A DNA stretch of 64,000 nt from Rhizobium subbaraonis (GTDB lineage: Bacteria; Pseudomonadota; Alphaproteobacteria; Rhizobiales; Rhizobiaceae): NCBI RefSeq assembly GCF_900220975.1, contig NZ_OBQD01000011.1, forward strand, positions 1 to 64,000. Direction: 5' to 3'. Position 1 is the first letter of the stretch; every line of letters begins with the position of its first letter. The position numbers and the translations under genes were made by a program. Positions 27,657-36,635 of this stretch are shown in pieces. The notes under the pieces were generated by a model that was given only the letters and a program-made list of their open reading frames with translations, did not search any database and was not told the origin of the DNA.

Positions 27657-28307
27657 ATGAACGTTCATGAAGCGAGCCCGCATGGCCCCAACCTGACGCG
27701 GAGGGGCTTCGCCGGCCTGATGGCGCTGTTGCTGGTCGGGGGCCCATCCATGCTCCTGCCCCAACCGGCCGCCGCACAGGCTTCGGCCACGGCCCAGAAG
27801 ATCGCCAATCACTTCGCCTCGGTGAAGACCATGATGGGCGAGTTCGTCCAGTTCGGTCCGCGCGGCGAGCAGACGGGTGGGAAATTCTACATCAGCCGTC
27901 CCGGGAAGATCCGCTTCAACTACGAAGATCCCTCGCCGATGCGGGTGATCTCCGATGGACGCACCGTGGTCATCGGCAACCGCAAGCTCAAGACCTGGGA
28001 TGTCTATCCCCTGTCGAAGACGCCGCTGAAGCTGCTGCTTGGGGCACAGATCGATCTTTCCACCAAGATGGTGCGCGGTGTGAAGGAGGAAGACGACCTC
28101 ATCACGATCGTACTTGGCGACAGGGGCATGTTCGGCACGTCCACGATCACCATGATGTTCGACCCGCGAACCTACGACCTGCGGCAATGGACGATCACCG
28201 ACGCCCAGGGCAAGGACACTTCGGTGATGATCTTCAACGTCAAGACCGGCGTGCGGCTGGACCAGAAGATCTTTGCGATCCCCTACGATGAAATCCACGG
28301 CCGCTGA
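27657..28307 (+). CDS. lolA: LolA-type outer-membrane lipoprotein carrier
   Basis: 216 residues from ATG 27657, with AAGGAG 6 bp upstream. The N-terminal signal LTRRGFAGLMALLLVGG ends near PAAAQA. The mature part fits LolA (ANHFASVKTMMGEFVQF, GKFYISRPGKIRFNYEDPSP, VISDGRTVVIGN, PLKLLLG). It carries lipoproteins across the periplasm. The twin Arg before the hydrophobic stretch resembles a Tat signal, which would be unusual for LolA; Sec export remains possible. In many rhizobia it lies, as here, between ftsK and xthA. Confidence 0.88.
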   Translation: MNVHEASPHGPNLTRRGFAGLMALLLVGGPSMLLPQPAAAQASATAQKIANHFASVKTMMGEFVQFGPRGEQTGGKFYISRPGKIRFNYEDPSPMRVISDGRTVVIGNRKLKTWDVYPLSKTPLKLLLGAQIDLSTKMVRGVKEEDDLITIVLGDRGMFGTSTITMMFDPRTYDLRQWTITDAQGKDTSVMIFNVKTGVRLDQKIFAIPYDEIHGR

Positions 28308-28480
28308 GTGACGGCGTCGCTGCCCGCCGGCGCGACGGATCGTTCGCAGGACGTGCCTTGAGAGGCGAACCGGTCGCTGTCGTCCAGGAAAACCACCTGG
28401 CCGAAAAGCGATTCCGGTCTTCGTCGTTATGCGCTATGTACCTCGCGCGCCAGCGGCGGCGCAGCACGAGGACACGCCAC

Positions 28481-29287
28481 ATGCCCCTTTCCATCGCGAC
28501 CTGGAACATCAATTCCGTCCGCCTGCGGATCGGCCTGGTCGAGCAGTTCCTGAAACTCCACTCGCCCGACATTCTGTGCCTGCAGGAAACCAAGTGCCCG
28601 AACGACCAGTTTCCGTCCAAGCCGCTGAAGGCGCTGGGATACGAGCATATCGTCATGCACGGGCAGAAGGGCTATCACGGGGTCGCCACCATTTCCCGCC
28701 TGCCACTGACCGAGCTCGTCGAGCGGCGCGACTATTGCGGCGTCGGCGATGCGCGGCACGTCTCTGTCGTCTTCCGGCACGGCGGCAAGTCGATCCGCCT
28801 GCACAACTTCTATGTGCCCGCAGGCGGTGACGAACCGGACCGGACGATCAACCCGAAATTTGGCCACAAGCTCGACTTCATCGAGGAAATGAAGCTTCTG
28901 CATGCGGATGGGGATGCCGGCATCTCGTCGATCCTCGTCGGCGACCTGAACATAGCGCCGCTGGAGCACGACGTCTGGTCGCACAAGCAGCTCCTGAAGA
29001 TCGTCAGCCACACGCCCGTCGAGGTGGAGGGGCTGACGGAAGTGATGACGAAGGGCGCCTGGGTCGACCTGATGCGCCGCAAGATTCCGGCCGACCAGAA
29101 GCTCTACACCTGGTGGAGCTATCGGGCCCAGGACTGGGCCAAGGCCGATCGCGGACGCCGCCTCGATCACATCTGGTCGTCTGCCGACCTCGACCCGCAT
29201 CTGTCGGAGATTACAGTTCTTAGGGAGGCGCGCGGCTGGGAGCGTCCCTCCGACCACGTGCCTGTGATGGCGACATTCGACCTCTGA
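28481..29287 (+). CDS. xthA: Exodeoxyribonuclease III
   Basis: 268 residues from ATG 28481 (CGAGGA upstream). An EEP-fold AP endonuclease with IATWNINSVRLRI, the metal ligand Glu in CLQETKCPND, GYHGVATISR, VGDLNIAPLEHDVW and the terminal RRLDHIWSS ... ERPSDHVPVMA. It repairs abasic sites and trims 3' ends in base-excision repair. Length is that of E. coli Xth. It is convergent with the cyclic-nucleotide-domain gene, with only 10 bp between the stops. Confidence 0.93.
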   Translation: MPLSIATWNINSVRLRIGLVEQFLKLHSPDILCLQETKCPNDQFPSKPLKALGYEHIVMHGQKGYHGVATISRLPLTELVERRDYCGVGDARHVSVVFRHGGKSIRLHNFYVPAGGDEPDRTINPKFGHKLDFIEEMKLLHADGDAGISSILVGDLNIAPLEHDVWSHKQLLKIVSHTPVEVEGLTEVMTKGAWVDLMRRKIPADQKLYTWWSYRAQDWAKADRGRRLDHIWSSADLDPHLSEITVLREARGWERPSDHVPVMATFDL

Positions 29288-29297
29288 AGAAGGACGA

Positions 29298-29753
29298 TCA
29301 GGCGAAACGGCCGGCCAAACCGGCCGCGCCGCTGATCATGGCCTCGAGGTTGGCGCGAATGCGCTCCTGCACCATCATCGCCACGTCGGGATATTCCTCA
29401 AGCATGCGGCGGAACAGCGGCCGGTTGATGCGAATGACATCGCTGTCTTCCACAGCCGTTGCAGTGAACTTGCGCTCGACCACGGAGATCATCGCGAGCT
29501 CCGAGAGCAGGGTCCCGGTGCCTGCCGTTCCCTCGTCCTTCACAGATCCGTCGCGAGCCGTCGAATAAAGCCGGAAACTGCCGGTTGCCACCACGAAGCC
29601 GCAGTCGGCGGACGTGCCCTCGCGGAACAGCGTCTGTCCCTCGACGAGGCGGCGGCGCTCGGCGCCGAACGCAATCAGGCGCAGCTTGTCTTCCGACAGG
29701 CCGGAGAAAAGCGGCACCTGCGCGAAAAGCCTGATGTCGTCAATGAGAGCCAA
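29298..29753 (-). CDS. Stand-alone cyclic-nucleotide-binding domain protein
   Basis: 151 residues, a single cNMP-binding beta-barrel (LFSGLSEDKLRLIAFGAERRRL, LFREGTSADCGFVVATGSFRLY, GTLLSELAMISVVERKFTATA) with a short helical end. It lacks the helix-turn-helix of Crp/Fnr, so it is not a DNA-binding regulator by itself. The phosphate-binding cassette is incomplete, with ELAMI in place of a longer GELAL...R. Such proteins are conserved in rhizobia without known function. The response-regulator gene lies 135 bp upstream on the same strand. Confidence 0.82.
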   Translation of the reverse strand: MALIDDIRLFAQVPLFSGLSEDKLRLIAFGAERRRLVEGQTLFREGTSADCGFVVATGSFRLYSTARDGSVKDEGTAGTGTLLSELAMISVVERKFTATAVEDSDVIRINRPLFRRMLEEYPDVAMMVQERIRANLEAMISGAAGLAGRFA

Positions 29754-29888
29754 GCGGCGCCTCCGGCATGCCGTCGGGTTGCCTGCCTCCAGGCCCGACC
29801 TTCAAATATCGAGCGGACTCAATAGCCGACAAAGCCGTCCCGCGTCCAGCTGCGGGCGTTTATTGCAGGACGTTTCAGGCGACGATAT

Positions 29889-30572
29889 TCAGGGAACGAT
29901 CTTGTAGCCGCCGTTCTCCGTGACGAGAATCTGCGCGTTGGAGGGGTCGCGCTCGATCTTCTGCCGCAGGCGGTACACGTGGGTTTCCAGCGTGTGCGTC
30001 GTCACGCCTGAATTGTAGCCCCAGACCTCTTCCAGTAGCACGTCACGGGTCACGACCTTCTGGTCCGCCCGGTAGAGATAGCGGATGATCGCCGCCTCCT
30101 TCTCCGTCAGCCGGATCTTCTGGCCGTTGTCCATGGTCAGAAGCTTCTGCCCCGGCTTGAACGTGTAGGGCCCGACGGTGAAGGTGGCGTCTTCGCTGCT
30201 TTCGTGCTGGCGCAGTTGCGCGCGAATGCGGGCAAGCAGCACGGCGAAGCGGAAGGGCTTGGTGACATAGTCGTTGGCGCCTGCCTCCAGGCCAAGGATC
30301 GTGTCGGAATCCGTATCGTGCCCGGTCAGCATGATGATCGGTGCCTTGAAGCCGCCCTTGCGCAGCAGCTTGACGGCCTCGCGACCATCCATGTCCGGCA
30401 GTCCGACGTCCATGATCAGAAGATCGACCTGGCCGGCGCGCGCCGCCTGAATGCCCTTGGCGGCCGTCGTTTCCTGAAGAATCGCAAACTCCTCGTAGAG
30501 CGCAAGCTGCTCGACCAGCGTCTCGCGCAGGTCGTCGTCATCATCGACAATGAGGATGGTTCGCGACGTCAT
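29889..30572 (-). CDS. OmpR/PhoB-family response regulator
   Basis: 227 residues. The receiver domain has the acidic cluster DDDDD at the N-terminus, phospho-acceptor Asp55 in LLIMDVGLPDMDG, the switch Thr in MLTGHD, and Lys in DYVTKPF. The winged-helix output ends VTTHTLETHVYRLRQKIERD...ENGGYKIVP. No histidine kinase gene is next to it, so its sensor is unknown. The upstream neighbour is the divergent aldo/keto reductase. Confidence 0.9.
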   Translation of the reverse strand: MTSRTILIVDDDDDLRETLVEQLALYEEFAILQETTAAKGIQAARAGQVDLLIMDVGLPDMDGREAVKLLRKGGFKAPIIMLTGHDTDSDTILGLEAGANDYVTKPFRFAVLLARIRAQLRQHESSEDATFTVGPYTFKPGQKLLTMDNGQKIRLTEKEAAIIRYLYRADQKVVTRDVLLEEVWGYNSGVTTHTLETHVYRLRQKIERDPSNAQILVTENGGYKIVP

Positions 30573-30988
30573 CTTTTTCCCTTCGGTTCCAGAATGAACC
30601 TAAGCAAAATTGCCCTTTTGACAACCCTGCGCAGGTTCCATGCAAATCTGCGTGTCCGACGCGAGGATATGCTTGCCCGAAATTATGCGGGCAACGCACA
30701 TTCGCGTGAGCACTATGTAGGTGCCGGGCATGGGACGGGCAAGCAAGACAGCAGCAGACAAAGACGGCACAATCGTGGTCCGCCGTTCTCGCGGGCCGAG
30801 ATCCGATAGCCGCCTGGGCGCGTCAGATCATTTTGCGTGGCTTGCGGCCGATGCGATCCGGTGATCGCAGGCTGGAACTCGGCCCCGCGCTCCCTATATC
30901 AGCCTCGTCCATCCCTTTGCGTTCGGACGTGCCATTTGGGCCGCCCTCCGTCCATATATTTCCCGCGACACTCATGTGGAGAGATTTC
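30573..30988. other. Interval without a supportable gene
   Basis: About 415 bp lie between the divergent response-regulator and aldo/keto-reductase genes. Frames here are short or are extensions of neighbours with no domain. No strong hairpin or repeat stands out; it presumably holds the two promoters. Confidence 0.45.
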
Positions 30989-31819
30989 ATGACAAATACA
31001 CCGACGATCGCCCTCCGCGACGGCCACGCGATCCCGCAGCTCGGCCTTGGGGTCTGGCGCACGCCCGAGGACGCCGCCGCATCCGTCGTTCGCACCGCCA
31101 TTGAGGCCGGTTACCGCCATGTCGATACGGCCGCGATCTATGGCAACGAGGAAGGCGTTGGCGAAGGCATCCGCGCGTCCGGCATCGCGCGTGGGGACAT
31201 CTATCTGACGACCAAGCTCTGGAACGACCAGCAGGGCTATGATTCGACCCTGAGAGCTTTCGACGAAAGCCTGAAGCGGCTCGGCACCGACTATGTCGAT
31301 CTTTACCTGATCCATTGGCCCGCGCCGCAGCGCGGCCTCTATGTCGATACCTGGAAAGCCTTCCTGCGCCTCAAGGAAGAGGGGCGCGCGCGTTCGGTCG
31401 GCGTTTCGAACTTCTATCCCGAGCACATCGAGATGATCGAGGCGGAGACGGGAGAGGCACCGGTGATCAACCAGATCGAGCTGCACCCCGACTTCCAGCA
31501 GAAAACGGCCCGTGCGTTCCACGACAGGTTGCGTATCGCCACCGAATCCTGGAGCCCCCTCGGCCAAGGTAAGCTGCTGGACAATCCGACGGTGGCGGCC
31601 ATCGCCAGAAAGCACGGCCGCACACCGGCGCAGGCGATCATCCGCTGGCACATCGATAACGGCCTGGTCGTCATCCCCAAATCGGTGACGCCGGCGCGTA
31701 TCGTGGAAAACTTCAAGGTGTTCGATTTCACGCTGGATGCCGAGGACCTCGCGGCGCTCGACAAGCTCGACAACCCCGGCGCCCGCATCGGCCCGGACCC
31801 GAAGACGGCGGATTTCTGA
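30989..31819 (+). CDS. Aldo/keto reductase
   Basis: 276 residues; the start is chosen at the ATG after GGAGAGA. A TIM-barrel AKR with the catalytic tetrad in HVDTAAIYGNEEGVG (Asp, Tyr), LTTKLWN (Lys) and LYLIHWPAP (His), and the NADPH-binding end IPKSVTPARIVENF. It resembles the 2,5-diketo-D-gluconate reductase (AKR5) group and reduces small carbonyls with NADPH. The substrate is unknown. The 3' end faces the SixA gene 42 bp away. Confidence 0.9.
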   Translation: MTNTPTIALRDGHAIPQLGLGVWRTPEDAAASVVRTAIEAGYRHVDTAAIYGNEEGVGEGIRASGIARGDIYLTTKLWNDQQGYDSTLRAFDESLKRLGTDYVDLYLIHWPAPQRGLYVDTWKAFLRLKEEGRARSVGVSNFYPEHIEMIEAETGEAPVINQIELHPDFQQKTARAFHDRLRIATESWSPLGQGKLLDNPTVAAIARKHGRTPAQAIIRWHIDNGLVVIPKSVTPARIVENFKVFDFTLDAEDLAALDKLDNPGARIGPDPKTADF

Positions 31820-31861
31820 TCATTGCGCGCGTGACGCGGTCGCCGCCGGCGATCGCGTCGT

Positions 31862-32380
31862 TCAATCCAGGGACCTCGGCGTGACGAAGCGCCGCAGCGT
31901 CGCCATGCCCGCGTGCAGGTCGGACCAGAGATTAAGCGAGAACTCAAGCTCGACCAGCCCCGCCGTCGGATATTTCTCGCCGATCCTGTGAATGGTATCG
32001 GCCTCGCCCGCACCGATGAGGGCGAGCGCCAGCTGCTGGAGGCCCGGATTGTGGCCGACCAGCATGAGACAGCGCACGGTTTCTGCGGTGTCGCGAACGA
32101 CGTCGAGCAGCCGGTTTGCCGGAGCTTCGTAGATCGCCTCGATATCGCGCTTGTCGCGCTTCTTCGGCAGGCTGGGGGCGATCAGGTTCCAGGTCTCCTG
32201 TGTCCGCCGCGCAGGCGAGACGAGGACGAGATCGGGGACCAGCTTTTCCTTTGCCATGAAGGCGCCGATCTTCGGCGCCGCCTTCTGCCCGCGCGGCGCC
32301 AGCGGCCGATCGCGGTCGGGCACGCCATCTGGCCAGCCCGATTTCGCATGGCGCAGCAGTATGAGCCGACGGTCCGTCAT
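31862..32380 (-). CDS. SixA-like histidine phosphatase
   Basis: 172 residues. The branch-1 histidine-phosphatase core is LILLRHAKSGWPD (catalytic His in RHA), with the second motif LVLVSPARRTQETW and GHNPGLQQLALAL carrying the other His. The size fits SixA, which removes phosphate from the histidine of phosphotransfer proteins, for example the nitrogen PTS. The target here is not evident. Confidence 0.87.
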   Translation of the reverse strand: MTDRRLILLRHAKSGWPDGVPDRDRPLAPRGQKAAPKIGAFMAKEKLVPDLVLVSPARRTQETWNLIAPSLPKKRDKRDIEAIYEAPANRLLDVVRDTAETVRCLMLVGHNPGLQQLALALIGAGEADTIHRIGEKYPTAGLVELEFSLNLWSDLHAGMATLRRFVTPRSLD

Positions 32381-32433
32381 GTCCGTTCCTCCTCAACGTT
32401 TCGAATTGCACCGCCATCAGGCCCGAAATGCAA

Positions 32434-32457
32434 GGGGCTGTCCTGGCGGACAGCCCC
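32434..32457. terminator. Hairpin downstream of leuC
   Basis: A perfect 10-bp stem GGGGCTGTCC / GGACAGCCCC with loop TGGC lies 63 bp past the leuC stop and 54 bp upstream of the SixA start. The U tract is weak (TT), so termination efficiency is uncertain. Confidence 0.5.
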
Positions 32458-32520
32458 ATAGTCAGGCATGGCTTGTTCGATAGTGGTGTACGCGGCCGAT
32501 CAAAGGCCGTGCAGCACCGC

Positions 32521-33930
32521 TCAGCTGAATTCGCGGATATCCACGAAATGCCCGGCGATCGCGGCGGCCGCGGCCATGGCCGGCGAGACGAGATGCGTGC
32601 GGCCCTTGAAGCCCTGGCGCCCCTCGAAGTTGCGGTTCGAGGTGGAGGCGCAGCGCTCGCCCGGCTTCAGTCGGTCGTCATTCATGGCCAGGCACATGGA
32701 ACAGCCGGGCTCGCGCCAGTCGAAGCCGGCCTCCTTGAAGATCGCGTCGAGACCTTCGGCCTCGGCCTGCTCCTTGACGAGCCCCGAACCGGGGACGATC
32801 ATCGCCGAAACGGTCGATGCGACCTTCTTGCCTTCGACCACCTTGGCGACGGCGCGCAGGTCCTCGATGCGGCCATTGGTGCACGAGCCGATGAAGACGC
32901 GGTCGATGGCGATATCGGTGATCTTGGTGCCCGGCTTCAGACCCATGTACTCGAGCGCACGCCACTTGGAGGCGCGCTTTGTCTCGTCGGCAATCTCGTC
33001 CGGATTGGGCACGACGCCCTGCACCGAGATGACGTCCTCCGGCGAGGAGCCCCAGGAGACGATCGGCGGCAGGTTGGCAGCGTCCAGCACGACGACGCGG
33101 TCGTAGTGGGCGCCCTCGTCGGTGTGCAGTGTCTTCCAGTATTCGAGCGCCATGTCCCAGGCCTTGCCCTTCGGCGCACGCGGCTTGTCCTTGACGTAGG
33201 CGAAGGTCGTCTCGTCCGGCGCAATCAGGCCGGCGCGGGCGCCGCCTTCGATCGTCATGTTGCAGATCGTCATACGGCCTTCCATCGACAGCGAGCGGAT
33301 CGCCTCGCCGGCGAACTCGATGACGTAGCCGGTGCCGCCTGCAGTGCCGATCTCGCCGATGATGGCGAGGATGATGTCCTTGGCGGTAACGCCCGGCGGC
33401 AGCTGGCCGTCGACGCGCACCAGCATGTTCTTTGCCTTCTTCTGGATCAGCGTCTGCGTGGCAAGCACATGCTCGACCTCGGAGGTGCCGATACCATGCG
33501 CCAATGCCCCGAAAGCGCCGTGCGTCGAGGTATGGCTGTCGCCGCAGACGATCGTCATGCCCGGCAGCGTGAAGCCCTGCTCGGGTCCGACGATGTGCAC
33601 GATGCCCTGGCGGATATCGTTCTCGGAGTAATACTCGACGCCGAAGTCGGCGGCGTTCTTGGCGAGCGCTTCGACCTGGATCCGGCTTTCCTCGTTCTTG
33701 ATGCCGTTCTTGCGGTCGGGCGAGGTCGGAACGTTATGGTCGACGACGGCGAGCGTCTTCTCGGGATGGCGGACCTGACGGCCGGCCATGCGCAGACCTT
33801 CGAAGGCCTGCGGGCTCGTCACCTCGTGTACGAGGTGACGATCGATGTAGAGAAGACAGGTGCCGTCTTCCTGCGTGTTGACGACGTGGTCGGCCCAGAT
33901 CTTGTCATAGAGGGTACGGGGTGCGCTCAT
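32521..33930 (-). CDS. leuC: 3-isopropylmalate dehydratase large subunit
   Basis: 469 residues, the usual length. An aconitase-family enzyme of leucine synthesis that isomerises 2- to 3-isopropylmalate together with LeuD. Typical segments are [47 protein letters not shown], and the [4Fe-4S] ligands in [12 protein letters not shown] and [11 protein letters not shown], then [10 protein letters not shown]. leuD is not within the window. It appears monocistronic, with a 245-bp upstream region in which I see no clear leader peptide or riboswitch. Confidence 0.96.
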   Translation of the reverse strand: MSAPRTLYDKIWADHVVNTQEDGTCLLYIDRHLVHEVTSPQAFEGLRMAGRQVRHPEKTLAVVDHNVPTSPDRKNGIKNEESRIQVEALAKNAADFGVEYYSENDIRQGIVHIVGPEQGFTLPGMTIVCGDSHTSTHGAFGALAHGIGTSEVEHVLATQTLIQKKAKNMLVRVDGQLPPGVTAKDIILAIIGEIGTAGGTGYVIEFAGEAIRSLSMEGRMTICNMTIEGGARAGLIAPDETTFAYVKDKPRAPKGKAWDMALEYWKTLHTDEGAHYDRVVVLDAANLPPIVSWGSSPEDVISVQGVVPNPDEIADETKRASKWRALEYMGLKPGTKITDIAIDRVFIGSCTNGRIEDLRAVAKVVEGKKVASTVSAMIVPGSGLVKEQAEAEGLDAIFKEAGFDWREPGCSMCLAMNDDRLKPGERCASTSNRNFEGRQGFKGRTHLVSPAMAAAAAIAGHFVDIREFS

Positions 33931-34175
33931 GGCTCTTCATCCGTGTGATGCATGGAAATGGAGAAAAATGCGGCTCGCTTGCCGCGGGTCGGGCGATCAG
34001 CCTAGGCGGCTGGTAAGCGCCCCGCATACACGCGCGAAAAAGCGTACCGGCAGACGCTTATGGTCCTGCAGTACGAAAATACGCGCACCGATGCATGCGA
34101 ACTTGGATTCCATGGCCTGCACATATCAATTTTTTGACGGCCGAGCAATCGGTGAGATTTAGGGGCCGGGCGCGC

Positions 34176-34808
34176 TCAGAGCACCTCGAACACGAAGGCC
34201 CGGACAAGCACGTCCGGCTCGGCCACGGCGAAAGCTCGAAACGGGGCACTTGCCTCCACCGGCCGCCAGCGGCCGGCACTTTCCAGTGCTTCAAACGCTC
34301 TTGTGAACCCGCCCTTCTCCAGCATCACGTCCCGCACGGTGAAGATCGCATGTCCTCCCTTCCTGGTGATCCGTACGAGTTCCTCGAGAGCAGACGCGGG
34401 TGCGTGCCCTTCGGTGAAGACGCCAGTGCAGAAAAAGGCGGCGAAATGGCCATCGGGCCAGGGCAGCTTCTGCCCGAGCGTGCCGATCTTCAAGCTGGAA
34501 TAGCAGGAGCGTCCGGCTGCCAGCGCCAGCATGTCCTCGGACATGTCGAGGCCTTCGATATCGCGATAACCGAGCGCTTGCAGATAGGGGCCGGACAGCC
34601 CGGTGCCGCAACCTGCATCCAAAAGCGGCCGGGCATCCGCCGGCACATGGCGGGCGACCCAACTGCCGATGACGAAGGGAAGGCAATAGCCGGCGGCAGC
34701 CGTCTCCTGATCGTAGACGTTCGACCAGGCCGAATAGGCAGCGGATAGCTCGTCGGTGGTGCGGGCGGCATAGACCCGGCCCAACGCTTCGCTTTCCCGT
34801 TCGCTCAT
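34176..34808 (-). CDS. SAM-dependent class I methyltransferase
   Basis: 210 residues from ATG 34808. Motif I is LLDAGCGTGLSGPYLQALGY, followed by IEGLDMSEDMLALA and a post-II segment LPWPDGHFAAFFCTGVF. It has the N-terminal AARTTDELSAAYSAWSNVYD of small-molecule methyltransferases. The ATG overlaps the permease stop (ATGA), so it is translationally coupled to an amino-acid transporter. This suggests that it modifies the imported compound or a derivative; that is inference. Confidence 0.85.
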   Translation of the reverse strand: MSERESEALGRVYAARTTDELSAAYSAWSNVYDQETAAAGYCLPFVIGSWVARHVPADARPLLDAGCGTGLSGPYLQALGYRDIEGLDMSEDMLALAAGRSCYSSLKIGTLGQKLPWPDGHFAAFFCTGVFTEGHAPASALEELVRITRKGGHAIFTVRDVMLEKGGFTRAFEALESAGRWRPVEASAPFRAFAVAEPDVLVRAFVFEVL

Positions 34809-35626
34809 CGCTCGAACCCCTTCCGCAATCGCTTCTCCAGACCGCGCAGCGCCAAGGATAGCCCGACCGTCAGGATCAGGTATACATAGGCGACGATCGA
34901 ATAGGTCTCGAAAAAGCGGAAGGAGCCCGAGGCATAGACCTTGGCCATCTGGGTGATGTCGGACACGCCGAGCACGGAGACCAGCGAGGAGTCTTTCACC
35001 ATCGCCACGAAGTCGTTGCCCAGCGGCGGCAGGATGACCCGGATCGCCTGCGGGAAGATCACGAGCCGGAAACGCTGGTAGCGGGACAGCCCCAGCGCCT
35101 TGGCCGCCTCGATCTGCCCCTTGTCGACCGACTGGATGCCGGCACGGAACACCTCGCCGATGAAAGCGGAATAGCCGATCATCAGCGCGATGATCGCCCG
35201 CCACATCAGCGAGACGTCGCGCACGAGGAAGGGGTCGATGTAGCCTGCCGTAACGAGCGGCGTCGCCACGAAATTGGCCAGCGCCACCAGCGCCGGCGCG
35301 CCCACGAAGGCGACGTAGAAGAGCAGGACCAGGATTGGCACACCGCGGATGACTTCCGTGTAGAAGCGGGCAAACTGCCGCGCGGCCGCGCTGTCGGAAA
35401 GGCCCAGCAGCGCCACCCCAAGTCCAAGCAGTGTTGCCAGCGTGAAGCCGACGACCGTGACGAAGATCGTCACCCACAGGCCCTTCAGGATCACCGCGAA
35501 GACTTGCGAGTAGATCTCGTTTGCGGCGATCACCACCGCGATGCCCATAGCGACCACGACAAGGGCGACCAGCCACCAGGGATAGTCGCCCTTCGTCGAT
35601 CCGGAATGCTCCGATGGCGATGTCAT
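34805..35626 (-). CDS. Amino-acid ABC transporter permease (His/Glu/Gln family)
   Basis: 273 residues, about five to six membrane helices. The HisM-type permease core is present (ILKGLWVTIFVTVVGF, RFYTEVIRGVPILVLLFY) with the EAA-like loop EAAKALGLSRYQRFRLVIFPQA. It lies 7 bp after the binding-protein gene and overlaps the methyltransferase start. No ATPase gene is in the cluster, so it must share a nucleotide-binding subunit made elsewhere. Confidence 0.9.
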   Translation of the reverse strand: MTSPSEHSGSTKGDYPWWLVALVVVAMGIAVVIAANEIYSQVFAVILKGLWVTIFVTVVGFTLATLLGLGVALLGLSDSAAARQFARFYTEVIRGVPILVLLFYVAFVGAPALVALANFVATPLVTAGYIDPFLVRDVSLMWRAIIALMIGYSAFIGEVFRAGIQSVDKGQIEAAKALGLSRYQRFRLVIFPQAIRVILPPLGNDFVAMVKDSSLVSVLGVSDITQMAKVYASGSFRFFETYSIVAYVYLILTVGLSLALRGLEKRLRKGFER

Positions 35627-35633
35627 GCAGGTC

Positions 35634-36440
35634 TTACTGACCCATCTTGTAGTCGAGGAACCACTTCTTGTTCAGCGCGTCCACCGTGCCGTCCGCCTTC
35701 AGTGCGGCGATCGCGGCATTGACGGGCGCCACGAGATCGGAGCCCTTCGGGAAGATGAAGCCGAAATCTTCGGTACCGAGCGGCTCGCCCACGACTTTCA
35801 GCTTGCCTTCGGAAGCATCGACATAGCCCTTGGCCGCAACGCTGTCGGTCAGCACGAGGTCGACGTCGCCGGCCTTGAGCGCCTGCACGGTGGCGCCGAA
35901 GGTTTCGAACAGCTTGATGCGCGGGTTCTGCTCGTTGCCGTCGAGGATCTCGTAGACGGCCGCGTAGAACGGCGAGGTGCCGGGCTGCGCGCCGACGAGG
36001 CCGTCGCTGAGGGCGGCGAAGGTCTTGGCGTCGGTGAAGCGATTCTCGTCTCCGCGCACGAGCATGAACTGCTGCGAGCGCATGTAGGGATCGGAGAAGT
36101 CGACCTTTTCCTTGCGGTCGTCCTTGATGGTGATCCCGGTCATGCCGATCTGGTATTGGCCGTCATGCACGGCCTGGATCATCGCATCCCAGCTCGTGTT
36201 CTGGTACTCGACCTTGAAATTCAGCCGTTTGGCGATCTCGTTCATCGCGTCGTATTCCCAGCCGATCTGCTCGCCGGATTTCGGGTCGACGAACTGCAGC
36301 GGCGGATAGGCGTTTTCGGTGACGACGACGACCGTCTTTCCGCCGAGGTCGGGCAGCTCGGCCGCCGAGGCGGCCAGAGGCGTCAGGGGCATCAGGGCAA
36401 GGGCGGAGAGCCCGGCGAGGACGGTGCGGCGGGAAAACAT
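35634..36440 (-). CDS. Amino-acid-type periplasmic substrate-binding protein
   Basis: 268 residues from ATG 36440 (GGAG 8 bp upstream). The signal peptide FSRRTVLAGLSALALMPLTP ends near ASAAE. The mature protein is an SBP_bac_3 (PF00497) fold: VVTENAYPPLQFVDPKSGE, GWEYDAMNEIAKRLN, DAMIQAVHDGQYQIGMTGIT, FSDPYM. It binds a polar amino acid or related compound in the periplasm. First gene of a three-gene operon with the permease and methyltransferase. Confidence 0.9.
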   Translation of the reverse strand: MFSRRTVLAGLSALALMPLTPLAASAAELPDLGGKTVVVVTENAYPPLQFVDPKSGEQIGWEYDAMNEIAKRLNFKVEYQNTSWDAMIQAVHDGQYQIGMTGITIKDDRKEKVDFSDPYMRSQQFMLVRGDENRFTDAKTFAALSDGLVGAQPGTSPFYAAVYEILDGNEQNPRIKLFETFGATVQALKAGDVDLVLTDSVAAKGYVDASEGKLKVVGEPLGTEDFGFIFPKGSDLVAPVNAAIAALKADGTVDALNKKWFLDYKMGQ

Positions 36441-36580
36441 GGCAATTCTCCAGAAAATGTGGCGAGCGAAAACTGTCACAGTTCAATCGCCGCTGGCAAG
36501 CAGGTTCATGCCAAAATCGTCGCCAGCCGGCGATCGGCCTTGCTCCGGCCCTTGGCCGCAGTCTCAGCAGCGCGCATACG

Positions 36581-36610
36581 AAAAAGCCGCCGGGATCGCT
36601 CCCGACGGCT
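36581..36610 (-). terminator. Terminator of rplS
   Basis: On the minus strand the stem AGCCG-CGGGA (one mismatch in the middle) with loop GCGA is followed by TTTTTC. It spans 36585-36610, with the T tract down to 36581, 26 bp beyond the rplS stop. Confidence 0.85.
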
Positions 36611-36635
36611 CTGATGCATAAACTGGATGCGCGCC

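Noticed and set aside
32428-33948. 506-residue + strand frame across leuC
   Set aside because: Antisense to leuC, which has all aconitase-family motifs; no independent similarity.
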